Assembly: GCA_016777745.1 (NCBI GenBank)
Contig: JADHQX010000026.1
Span: 1 to 13,070, forward strand
Direction: 5' to 3'
Length of the DNA: 13,070 bases
From: Candidatus Pelagibacterales bacterium
GTDB lineage: Bacteria > Pseudomonadota > Alphaproteobacteria > Pelagibacterales > AG-422-B15
Both the position numbers and the translations under genes were made by a program. The stretch's first letter is position 1. Each line of letters starts with the position of its first letter. The notes under the pieces were generated by a model. The model made no database searches and was not told the origin of the DNA. It worked only from the letters and a program-made list of their open reading frames with translations. Shown piece by piece: positions 6,066 to 12,923 of the stretch.

Positions 6066-6767
6066 ATGAGCACAAAAACAAATGAATTTTTAATGGGAGC
6101 AAAAGATATTATGCCTCATCATTTGGGCGTATTTCCATTTGGTTTAGTGTTTGGAGTAATAGCTATGGCCAGTGGTCTCTCTATTCTAGAGGCAATATTA
6201 ATGTCTTCAATTATTTTTGGTGGTGCTAGTCAGATTGTATTTGTACAGCTTTGGTCAGCTGGAGTTCCATCTTTTATTGTAGGTAGCTCTGTGGCCATAG
6301 TTAATCTTAGACATCTTCTTTATAGCGCATCACTTACAAAGTATGTAGAGAGCCTACCCCTCAGGTGGCGCCTACTGCTTGCCTATCTTCTAACAGATCA
6401 ATCTTATGCTGTTATGATTAATAGATATCGCGATAAAGAATTTTCAAAATATAACCATTACTATTTTTTGGGCAGCGGGATAACTCTTTGGTTGGGCTGG
6501 CAAATTGCAACTATATTTGGTGTTTTAGGTGCATCTTTTATATCTGAAGAATGGTCTTTAACATTTGCTGTATCATTAACTTTTATTGCTATTGTTATAC
6601 CTATATTAAAAACAAAGGCTGACTTGATTGCCTGTTTAACCGCAGGCGTATTATCAATCGTTCTACAGCCATTACCATGGAAACTATGGCTTATATTTGC
6701 TGGGCTTGGTGGCATATGTGCTGGGTGGATTGCCACAATATTATTTAAAAGAAATAAGGAGTCTTAA
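6066..6767 (+). CDS. azlC: AzlC family branched-chain amino acid exporter, large subunit
   Basis: AzlC with AzlD forms an inner-membrane exporter. The Bacillus pair gives azaleucine resistance, and related pairs export branched-chain or other amino acids. The 233-residue protein has about seven hydrophobic helices. Family signatures visible are the N-terminal 'G-x-x-P-F-G-L-V-F-G-V-I-A' (residues 21-33), FGGASQIVFVQLW (51-63) with the conserved G-A-S-Q, NLRHLLYSAS (80-89), and TDQSYAV (109-115). The length is normal. It starts at the first ATG with no clear Shine-Dalgarno. Its stop is three bases from azlD, and the azlD ribosome site lies inside its last codons. The exported amino acid cannot be told from sequence. 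Confidence 0.93.
   Translation: MSTKTNEFLMGAKDIMPHHLGVFPFGLVFGVIAMASGLSILEAILMSSIIFGGASQIVFVQLWSAGVPSFIVGSSVAIVNLRHLLYSASLTKYVESLPLRWRLLLAYLLTDQSYAVMINRYRDKEFSKYNHYYFLGSGITLWLGWQIATIFGVLGASFISEEWSLTFAVSLTFIAIVIPILKTKADLIACLTAGVLSIVLQPLPWKLWLIFAGLGGICAGWIATILFKRNKES
6756..6761 (+). promoter_or_regulatory. Shine-Dalgarno of azlD
   Basis: AAGGAG lies inside the end of azlC, nine bases before the azlD ATG at 6771. It supports tight co-translation of the two subunits. Confidence 0.75.
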
Positions 6768-6770
6768 CAA

Positions 6771-7085
6771 ATGATTTGGATTGTCATGATAATTGCCGGT
6801 ATAATTACTTTTAGCACAAGGTTTTCTATGTTTAACAAATCTATTGCTAACAAAATGCCTGTTTGGGTTGAAACTCCTCTACATTATGTTCCTACCGCAC
6901 TATTAACTGCAATTATTGTACCTGAAGTTTTAATTAATGAAGGTACTATAAACTTTTCTATATTTGAAAACCTCAGAATTATGGCTGCATGCTTTGCGGT
7001 ATTTATTGCTTTAATCTCAAGAAATGTAATAGCAACGATTGCATCTGGATTAATTTGTCTTTGGTTATTGCAATGGTTACTTTGA
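6771..7085 (+). CDS. azlD: AzlD family exporter small subunit
   Basis: This 104-residue protein has the typical AzlD layout of about four short hydrophobic helices. Characteristic features are the early 'G-I-I-T-F-S-T-R' (residues 10-17), the central 'P-L-H-Y-V-P-T-A-L-L-T-A-I-I-V-P-E' (36-52), and the late glycine-containing helix (ASGLICLWLLQWLL). It follows azlC by three bases with its own good Shine-Dalgarno. AzlD is thought to be required for AzlC transport activity. Nothing unusual is seen apart from its compactness. Confidence 0.92.
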   Translation: MIWIVMIIAGIITFSTRFSMFNKSIANKMPVWVETPLHYVPTALLTAIIVPEVLINEGTINFSIFENLRIMAACFAVFIALISRNVIATIASGLICLWLLQWLL

Positions 7086-7143
7086 TTACAGGTATTATTA
7101 TTTATATGGACAAAAATAAAATATAGACTAACTATTGGACATT

Positions 7144-7536
7144 ATGATTAATAAAAATGAATATACATTTGCCGGTTTAACCATGGAAAAAATTTCACTT
7201 ATCTATGGATTATTTCTTATCTTATGGGGGGTTGGAGTGAGTTACTTAAGTGCTAGCAATTCAATTACTTCATATATTCCATCAATGTTTGGTTTACCAG
7301 TACTGCTCTTTGCAATTTTAGCTTTATTATTTCCAAATAAGAAAAAATTGCTAATGCACATTGTGGTAACTTTTGGTTTGATCATATTTCTTGGTGGTCT
7401 CGATTTTTTTAGAAGTCTTGGTAATCCTTTTGAAAATTTTTGGGCAGATAGCTCAAAATTAATGATGTTGATTACAGGTTTTATATTCACCTTACTTTGT
7501 ATTAAATCTTTTATATTTGCCCGTAAAAATAAATAG
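7144..7536 (+). CDS. 130-residue four-helix membrane protein, unknown function
   Basis: I do not recognise a characterised family. The product has four hydrophobic helices, at about residues 18-38, 46-64, 72-90 and 106-124. The loop between the last two carries FFRSLGNPFENFWADSSKLMM, with aromatic and acidic residues. A helix-loop layout of this size is common among small inner-membrane proteins of marine bacteria. An upstream in-frame TTG (7135) was rejected in favour of the ATG at 7144. M14 (at 7183) is another possible start. It lies 58 bases after azlD on the same strand and may be co-transcribed. Its TAG stop directly abuts the TAG stop of the convergent nth gene, with no base between. 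Confidence 0.75.
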   Translation: MINKNEYTFAGLTMEKISLIYGLFLILWGVGVSYLSASNSITSYIPSMFGLPVLLFAILALLFPNKKKLLMHIVVTFGLIIFLGGLDFFRSLGNPFENFWADSSKLMMLITGFIFTLLCIKSFIFARKNK

Positions 7537-8190
7537 CTAAGCTTTTGAAGTTTTGATTGGTTTTTTTCTATTTGGATAACAAGTATGGCAAATTTTACAT
7601 TCGACTCCAAAGCAACTTCTTGCTGTACAAAACTCTCTACCATAAAAGATAATTTGTAAATGTAGTTTGTTCCATGCTTTTTCTGGAAACAGTTTTTTTA
7701 AATCTTTTTCAGTTTGTACAACATTCTTACCATTGGTTAAGCCCCATCTCTGTGCTAGTCGATGGATATGCGTATCAACAGGAAAAGCTGGATGACCAAA
7801 TCCTTGAGACATCACAACACTTGCAGTTTTATGTCCCACGCCTGGCAATTTCTCTAATTCGATAAAGTCTTCAGGGACTTCGCCATTAAATTTTTCGATA
7901 AGTATTCTAGATAGATCATAAATGGCTTTTGATTTTTTTGGACCTAAACCACAAGGCTTTACAATTTTATAAATAGTATTTAATGAAACTTTTTTCATTA
8001 AATAAGCATTATTAGCCTTATTAAATAATAGTGGTGTAACTTGATTAACCCGTTCATCAGTACACTGAGCACTAAGTAAAACAGCTACTAATAGTTCAAA
8101 TTTATTTACGTGATTTAATGGTATTGGAGTAGAGGGATAGATTTTATTTAATGTCTTTTCAATAAATTTAACCCGTTCATTTTTATTCAT
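7537..8190 (-). CDS. nth: endonuclease III (DNA glycosylase/AP lyase)
   Basis: Nth removes oxidised pyrimidines from DNA and nicks the abasic site in base excision repair. The 217-residue protein matches the family length. LLVAVLLSAQCTDERVN (33-49) is the conserved N-terminal segment. The helix-hairpin-helix is LPGVGHKTA with catalytic lysine K121, and the catalytic aspartate is D139 in VDTHIHR (K120 and D138 in E. coli). The C-terminal cysteines, expected to bind a [4Fe-4S] cluster, are C188, C193, C198, C201 and C204. This is not the usual C-x6-C-x2-C-x5-C. It starts at ATG three bases after the stop of the hydroxylase gene and is thus probably last in that operon. Confidence 0.95.
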   Translation of the reverse strand: MNKNERVKFIEKTLNKIYPSTPIPLNHVNKFELLVAVLLSAQCTDERVNQVTPLLFNKANNAYLMKKVSLNTIYKIVKPCGLGPKKSKAIYDLSRILIEKFNGEVPEDFIELEKLPGVGHKTASVVMSQGFGHPAFPVDTHIHRLAQRWGLTNGKNVVQTEKDLKKLFPEKAWNKLHLQIIFYGREFCTARSCFGVECKICHTCYPNRKKPIKTSKA

Positions 8191-8193
8191 CTT

Positions 8194-9024
8194 TTATTTG
8201 TCTGGCTTCCATTCAGGTCTGCCCACAAAACATAAGATTTTGTCTTTAAGTGATTTTGCATTTTTATAATCTTGATACATTGTAATCCAAAATTGAAACG
8301 TAATTTTTAAAGGATTAAATGTTTTTACATTGTCTACTATCCCATAAACAACTTTACTTTTTTCATCTGCAAATGTTCCAAATAATCTATCCCATATAAT
8401 CAAAAAGTTACCATAATTTTTGTCTAGGTATTCTTCATTAGAGCCGTGGTGAACTCTATGTGCAGACGGTGTGACAAAGATATATTCTAATGGTCCAAGT
8501 CTATTAATCCATTGTGTGTGTCCTAGTACTCCCCATAGCGTTAAAATAATTCCTGCTGCTGCTGTAATTATTGGATCAAAACCTAGCAACGGCATAAACA
8601 TAAAAAATGGTATTTTTGTTAAAGGGCCAAACCAAGCTTGTCTTAATGAAACTGAAAAATTCATTTCTTCGCTAGAATGATGATTCATGTGCACAGCCCA
8701 TAAAAATCTAACCCTATGTGAGCAGCGATGATACCAATAAAATATAAAGTCAATTGTTATAAAGGTTAATACCCATACATATACTGGGCTTAATAAGTCA
8801 TTGATTGCCACTAACTTAAATTGATATAAATAAATATAGAAAAATAATACTGATCCTTTAGTTAGAAAATTAATTAAGATATTCCCAACTAATAAACCAT
8901 ACCCAGCAAGACTGTCTTTTAATGAGTAGTATCCAAGGTTTTTTGAAGATGAATAAATTACTTCAGCTAAAATTAAGCCAAGTACAATTGGCACACCATA
9001 AGAATAAATTTCTAGATCATTCAT
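8194..9024 (-). CDS. sterol desaturase / fatty acid hydroxylase superfamily protein
   Basis: Members are integral-membrane di-iron enzymes that hydroxylate or desaturate lipids using O2. The 276-residue protein has hydrophobic helices at about 10-30, 42-70, 80-98 and 140-170. It carries the histidine clusters of the superfamily: HRCSH (H99, H103), HMNHH (H112, H115, H116) and HRVHH (H189, H192, H193), with an extra H169. All metal-ligand groups are therefore intact. The substrate is unknown; bacterial relatives act on fatty acyl chains, carotenoids or ether lipids as well as sterols. It is 14 bases downstream of the MFS gene and just upstream of nth. The minus strand has TATAAT six bases before the ATG, and an AAGG 12 bases before it, so start regulation is ambiguous. 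Confidence 0.92.
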   Translation of the reverse strand: MNDLEIYSYGVPIVLGLILAEVIYSSSKNLGYYSLKDSLAGYGLLVGNILINFLTKGSVLFFYIYLYQFKLVAINDLLSPVYVWVLTFITIDFIFYWYHRCSHRVRFLWAVHMNHHSSEEMNFSVSLRQAWFGPLTKIPFFMFMPLLGFDPIITAAAGIILTLWGVLGHTQWINRLGPLEYIFVTPSAHRVHHGSNEEYLDKNYGNFLIIWDRLFGTFADEKSKVVYGIVDNVKTFNPLKITFQFWITMYQDYKNAKSLKDKILCFVGRPEWKPDK

Positions 9025-9030
9025 AATCTA

Positions 9031-9036
9031 ATTATA
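9031..9036 (-). promoter_or_regulatory. possible internal -10 directly before the hydroxylase ATG
   Basis: TATAAT on the minus strand ends six bases before the ATG at 9024, so transcription could begin at or next to the start codon. A TAGAGA hexamer 16 bases further up is a weak -35. A chance match is possible. Confidence 0.25.
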
Positions 9037-9038
9037 CC

Positions 9039-10259
9039 TTAAGTGAGGTTTTTCTCTAGAGACTTTTCATAAATTGGAAAATGCATTAAAGCTGAAGCAA
9101 ATCCAAGCGCTACACAAATCCACCACATAATTTCATATGAGCTGTAAATATCATAAAATCTACCTCCAAACCATGCACCAGCAAATGAGCCAAGCTGGTG
9201 TGATAAAAAGGTAAATCCATATAACATTGACATATATCTAGACCCAAAAATTACCGAAATTATTCCACTTGTGAGCGGTACAGTTGAAAGCCACAAAATA
9301 CCCAATAAAGCAGCAAAAATTAAAATGGTAATTTCAGTTTTTGGTAGGAAAATAAAAATTAAAAATAAAATTGATCTTAGGCTATAAAGAATAACAAGTA
9401 AGTTTTTTTTAGATTTACTGTCACCTAATCGACCAAACATAAGTGTACCCACTACGTTGAATAATCCAATTAAACCAAGCGACCAAGATCCAACCCAAGC
9501 AGATAAAGATAAATCTTCCAGATATGCTGGTAGATGTGTAGCAACAAATGCAACGTGAAACCCACATACAAAAAAACCTGCCGTAAGTAAGACATAACTT
9601 TTATTTACAAATGCTTCAGCTAGTACAGATTTTAAAAGACGGTCTTGATTCTGACTGGTTTCAAAATTTTTACCTGATAAGTTTAGTGCTAATGAAAATA
9701 TAAACATTATCAGTGCAATAAAGCAGAGGTATACTATTGATCTTTGCCAATCGCTTGCTGTAATTAAAAATCCAGCCAATGGAACAATCAAAAATTGACC
9801 TAGTGATCCTGCGGCCATAACTACACCTAAAGCTAGGGTTCTGTTTTTTTCCAAAACAGTCTTACCAACAGCACCGAGTACAACGGCTGTACCACAACCA
9901 GCACAACCTAAGCCAAAGATAGCTTGCGAAAAAATTAAAAATGCAGGGCTTTCTGCTAATGAAAATAGGTATAAGCCAATAATAAATAAAACAACTCCGT
10001 ATAAGGCAGCTTGGCCTGAGCCATATTTATCAGCAATAGCACCAAAAATAGGCGATCCAAAACCAATCATTAAAAATTGGATTGCAATAGCAAAACCAAA
10101 CACTTCTCTCCCTGTACCTAGCTGATTAGAAACAGGAGATAAATATAATCCTGAAGAATGACGAATACCAAATGATATCAGTAATAAAATACACCCACCA
10201 ATAATAACAACAAATGGTATAGTGTTTTTTGAAATAGAAAGTTTCATATTTAAAAACAT
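9039..10259 (-). CDS. MFS transporter, monocarboxylate-transporter-like
   Basis: This 406-residue protein has the length and 12-helix hydrophobic pattern of the major facilitator superfamily. The loop between helices 2 and 3 has GAIADKYG (73-80), the MFS motif 'G-x-x-x-D-x-x-G', and GRLGDSKSKK repeats it in the second half. The opening 'G-I-R-H-S-S-G-L-Y-L-S-P-V' and 'G-R-E-V-F-G-F-A-I-A-I-Q' is typical of the proteobacterial MFS group related to oxalate/formate and monocarboxylate carriers. The substrate cannot be named. An AAGG lies 10 bases before the chosen ATG; M5 (at 10247) is the alternative start. It is first in a set with the hydroxylase and nth, and it is divergent from the photolyase-like gene. 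Confidence 0.9.
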   Translation of the reverse strand: MFLNMKLSISKNTIPFVVIIGGCILLLISFGIRHSSGLYLSPVSNQLGTGREVFGFAIAIQFLMIGFGSPIFGAIADKYGSGQAALYGVVLFIIGLYLFSLAESPAFLIFSQAIFGLGCAGCGTAVVLGAVGKTVLEKNRTLALGVVMAAGSLGQFLIVPLAGFLITASDWQRSIVYLCFIALIMFIFSLALNLSGKNFETSQNQDRLLKSVLAEAFVNKSYVLLTAGFFVCGFHVAFVATHLPAYLEDLSLSAWVGSWSLGLIGLFNVVGTLMFGRLGDSKSKKNLLVILYSLRSILFLIFIFLPKTEITILIFAALLGILWLSTVPLTSGIISVIFGSRYMSMLYGFTFLSHQLGSFAGAWFGGRFYDIYSSYEIMWWICVALGFASALMHFPIYEKSLEKNLT

Positions 10260-10271
10260 ATGTTAAATACC

Positions 10272-10301
10272 TTGGAAAAGAAACAATTTAAACCATATTA
10301 T
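10272..10301 (+). promoter_or_regulatory. candidate promoter of the photolyase-like gene
   Basis: TTGGAA (10272-10277, four of six matches to TTGACA) and TATTAT (10296-10301) are separated by 18 bases. The -10 ends only five bases before the ATG at 10307, so the transcript could begin at the start codon. There is no Shine-Dalgarno before that ATG. Confidence 0.4.
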
Positions 10302-10302
10302 A
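10297..10302 (-). promoter_or_regulatory. candidate -10 of the MFS operon
   Basis: TATAAT on the minus strand overlaps the plus-strand TATTAT by five bases. It would give the MFS mRNA a leader of about 31 bases, long enough to include the AAGG ribosome site. No good -35 was found. Confidence 0.35.
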
Positions 10303-10306
10303 AATC

Positions 10307-11437
10307 ATGGAATTTATCCCAAATAAAACTTTTGCTGAAAATCATCTAAAGAAATTTATTGAAAAATATATTTTAGATTATTCAAAGCTTAGAAATTTTG
10401 ATTATGGGCCACAAAATAGAAATAATATTTCATTATTATCTCCTTATATTTCTCATAGAGTTTTATTTGAATTTGATATTGTTAAATCTGTTTTAAAAAA
10501 ATATCCATATATAAAAGTTGAAAAATTTATACAGGAAATTTTTTGGAGACTTTATTGGAAAGGTTGGCTCGAATTACGACCCAATGTATGGAATGATTTC
10601 ATCTCAAGTGTAGAAACTATTAAAACTAATCAAAATTACTTTGATGCTATTAATGGCAATACAGATATAAAATGCTTTAACGAATGGGTATTAGAACTTA
10701 AAGAACATAACTATTTACATAACCATACAAGAATGTGGTTTGCTAGTATTTGGATTTTCACACTTAAACTACCATGGCAACTAGGAGCTCAGTTTTTTTT
10801 AGAAAATTTATTAGATGGTGATGCTGCATCAAATACACTTAGTTGGAGATGGGTTGCTGGGTTGCAGACTAAGGGTAAGCACTATTTAGCAAAATCTTGG
10901 AATATTGAAAAGTTTACATTGAATAAATTTAATAATATTAATTTAAATGAAACTGCCAGCGCGATAACTGAAAACAATTTATATGAATTGTCTAATCCAT
11001 CATATTCAAATTCAGAAATAAAAAATGACTCTTTAATTGTATTTGATACTGATTTATTGATTGAAAAATATAGAGAAAATTACAAGAATATATTTATTGT
11101 ACATCTTGAGAATAATCTAAGAAAAATAAAGTTGAACGAAAATGTAATTAATTTTAAAAAAAATTTAGTTCACGATACCTCTAGCCAATATAAAAATTCT
11201 AAAGTAGTAAATCATGATACTATAGCAAATATTTCTAATTCGATTAAAGATTTTGATATTATTTACCCATTTATTGGTGAAAATTTAGACTATTTAAAAA
11301 AAATAGAGAAGTCACTTCAGCTTAATTTAAATATGATTGTTAAAAATGAGGATTTATACTGCTGGCAATTTTCAAATAAGGGTTACTTTAATTTTAAAAA
11401 TAATATACCAAAAATATTAGGAAAATTTATCTTATAA
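10307..11437 (+). CDS. photolyase/cryptochrome-like FAD-binding protein without the N-terminal antenna domain
   Basis: Residues 5-205 match the FAD-binding domain of DNA photolyases: SLLSPYISHRVL (42-53), FIQEIFWRLYWKGW (74-87), HNHTRMWFAS (138-147) and DGDAASNTLSWRWVAG (170-185). W180 corresponds to the inner tryptophan of the electron-transfer chain. The usual N-terminal alpha/beta domain, which binds the light-harvesting cofactor, is missing; the protein begins directly with the FAD part. Residues about 241-376 form a second region with beta-strand/helix signs (SLIVFDTD, NIFIVHLENN, DIIYPFIGENLDYL). It ends in CWQFSNKGYFNFKNNIPKIL, an ending I associate with alphaproteobacterial proteins of this type. 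It may repair UV damage or sense light; neither is shown. It has no Shine-Dalgarno. Confidence 0.9.
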   Translation: MEFIPNKTFAENHLKKFIEKYILDYSKLRNFDYGPQNRNNISLLSPYISHRVLFEFDIVKSVLKKYPYIKVEKFIQEIFWRLYWKGWLELRPNVWNDFISSVETIKTNQNYFDAINGNTDIKCFNEWVLELKEHNYLHNHTRMWFASIWIFTLKLPWQLGAQFFLENLLDGDAASNTLSWRWVAGLQTKGKHYLAKSWNIEKFTLNKFNNINLNETASAITENNLYELSNPSYSNSEIKNDSLIVFDTDLLIEKYRENYKNIFIVHLENNLRKIKLNENVINFKKNLVHDTSSQYKNSKVVNHDTIANISNSIKDFDIIYPFIGENLDYLKKIEKSLQLNLNMIVKNEDLYCWQFSNKGYFNFKNNIPKILGKFIL

Positions 11438-11459
11438 GTGGTTGATATATTGACTTATA
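11433..11459. terminator. weak inverted repeat between convergent genes
   Basis: TATAAGT (11433-11439) and ACTTATA (11453-11459) form a seven-base-pair stem with a 13-base loop. It overlaps the stop of the photolyase-like gene and sits just beyond the stop of the serine hydrolase. There is no T-run and the stem is AT-rich, so termination is only a suggestion. Confidence 0.2.
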
Positions 11460-11466
11460 CGTATTG

Positions 11467-12567
11467 TCATCTAATTGGAAAGAAATTAATAATTTCAGAC
11501 AAATTTTCTAAAACTTTATCGTCTTCCACATATGTCTCCCCAAGTCTAACTACAACCATATCTTTTGAAGGTATCATTAATATATATTGACCACCAAAAC
11601 CTGCACAATAATAGGTATCTTTTGGTATACTTATTGGGGAAGCTGGATGAGGCATCCAAAACTTGTTGCTGTACATTTTATTAGTATTTTTTGCAGGTTT
11701 TCTAGTGTCATCTATCCAACTTTTGGAAACTATCGTTTCTCCATCCCACTGCCCATCTCTTAAATAAAGATATCCAAAACGCGCATAATCTCTTGCATTT
11801 GCAAAAACAGAACTGCCCCCGATAAAAGTATCAGAGTCATCAAATTCGAATATGGTATTTTTTAATCCAATTTTACTAGATAAATTATCATTTATAAAAT
11901 TCTGGTAATTTAAATTTTGCTCTTGAAGCCTTAATTTAATAATTTTGCTTAAAATATTAGTCTCCCCAGTTGAGTAATTAAACTTCATACCAGGAGCAAT
12001 GGATTTAAGGGCAAAAGAAGCTGCAAATGATGCTTGATCAAATCTTCCATTACCAAATAACATTTCAAGTGTATCTGACCTGCCATTATTGTCATATTCC
12101 TCAACAAAATCCAAACCAGATTGCATATTTAATAAATGAGAAATTGATATATTTTTTCTATTATCTTGCCACTCTTTTAATAAATTATTTTCATCTTTGG
12201 ATTCAATAAAACCCTTATCAATCATCATACCAGTAAGTAACCCAATATAACTTTTTGCCATTGAATAAGAAATTAGCTTGGTATTTCTATTTATAGGCTC
12301 ATTATATTTCTCATAAACAATGAAGCCATTTTGAACAATTAGCAGAGCATTTGTTCGTCCAAGGGTTTCAATAGATTCATTTGAAAAAGTATAATCTATA
12401 ATTTTTTTAAAATCTTGATCATCCAATTGTATTTTTTTTTCAGGCCAATGATCTGTGGGCCATTCTAGTGATTCGTCATGTGATAATTGATTTATAATTG
12501 CAAATGATGGATTGACCATAAGCAGAATTAGAGATAATAAACTTATAACTTTATAAAAAGTATGCAT
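11467..12567 (-). CDS. secreted serine hydrolase, beta-lactamase/CubicO family
   Basis: The 366-residue protein has the penicillin-binding/beta-lactamase fold of class C-like esterases and amide hydrolases. A signal peptide (MHTFYKVISL to about SFA, residue 23) directs export, most likely to the periplasm. The nucleophile is S102 in SMAK (S-x-x-K with K105), the second motif is Y198 in NYSTGETN, and the third is the glycine-rich GFGGQ (323-327), which replaces the K-T-G of true beta-lactamases. That form is common in 6-aminohexanoate-dimer-hydrolase-like and other CubicO proteins. The substrate is unknown, and nothing suggests antibiotic resistance. Its ATG shares a six-base palindrome with the start of the divergent small gene. 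No Shine-Dalgarno is visible. Confidence 0.92.
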   Translation of the reverse strand: MHTFYKVISLLSLILLMVNPSFAIINQLSHDESLEWPTDHWPEKKIQLDDQDFKKIIDYTFSNESIETLGRTNALLIVQNGFIVYEKYNEPINRNTKLISYSMAKSYIGLLTGMMIDKGFIESKDENNLLKEWQDNRKNISISHLLNMQSGLDFVEEYDNNGRSDTLEMLFGNGRFDQASFAASFALKSIAPGMKFNYSTGETNILSKIIKLRLQEQNLNYQNFINDNLSSKIGLKNTIFEFDDSDTFIGGSSVFANARDYARFGYLYLRDGQWDGETIVSKSWIDDTRKPAKNTNKMYSNKFWMPHPASPISIPKDTYYCAGFGGQYILMIPSKDMVVVRLGETYVEDDKVLENLSEIINFFPIR

Positions 12568-12900
12568 AATTTTCTAAAGAACTTTTACTATATAATTACT
12601 GTTATTACATTAATTTTTTTACTTAAAATTAATTACGCTATGGCTGATGATACGCTTTTAGGACTTAATGCAACTGCAAAACATTATTGCACATGTATAT
12701 TCATATCAAAGTTAGAAAAAAATTACTGTGATTCATCTTACGAACTTATAATGGCTTCGACTGATGTAGATCTGTTGAATCAAATTAAGATGATTGGATA
12801 TGAAGTGGATTTGGAAAAAAAAGAAATTATTATTAAGCATGAAGATTATAAGATCAAATCAACTTTTTCAGAACAAACAGGGTGTTATTTTAAAAAATAA
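12562..12900 (+). CDS. small secreted cysteine-containing protein, unknown function
   Basis: The 112-residue product starts with a clear signal peptide (residues 1 to about 28, ending NYAMA). The mature part of about 85 residues has four cysteines: CTC (43 and 45), KNYC (55), and one near the end (TGCYF). These could make two disulfides. The arrangement 'A-K-x-x-C-x-C-x-F-(I/V)-S ... C ... G-C' recalls, from memory, a segment found before the catalytic domain in some gammaproteobacterial CubicO-type hydrolases. If correct, this is a detached version of it and a possible partner of the serine hydrolase encoded head-to-head. The ATG at 12562 is needed for the signal peptide; the next Met (27) would lose it. 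Its stop is 23 bases from the convergent cytochrome stop. Confidence 0.75.
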   Translation: MHNFLKNFYYIITVITLIFLLKINYAMADDTLLGLNATAKHYCTCIFISKLEKNYCDSSYELIMASTDVDLLNQIKMIGYEVDLEKKEIIIKHEDYKIKSTFSEQTGCYFKK

Positions 12901-12923
12901 TCTACAGGAGTGTTAAAAAAGTT

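Noticed and set aside
6461..6736. Reverse-strand frame within azlC
   Set aside because: It lies wholly inside a well-supported gene, and its composition (many I, P, N, K) is that of an antisense shadow. The same holds for frames at 7242-7643 (-), 7674-7865 (+), 8471-8680 (+) and 12027-12209 (+).
7135..7143. TTG start three codons before the four-helix protein ATG
   Set aside because: A normal ATG follows at once and no ribosome site favours the TTG.
11467..12567. Antibiotic beta-lactamase
   Set aside because: The third motif is GFGGQ rather than K-T-G and the overall look is that of CubicO-type esterases; resistance is not supported.
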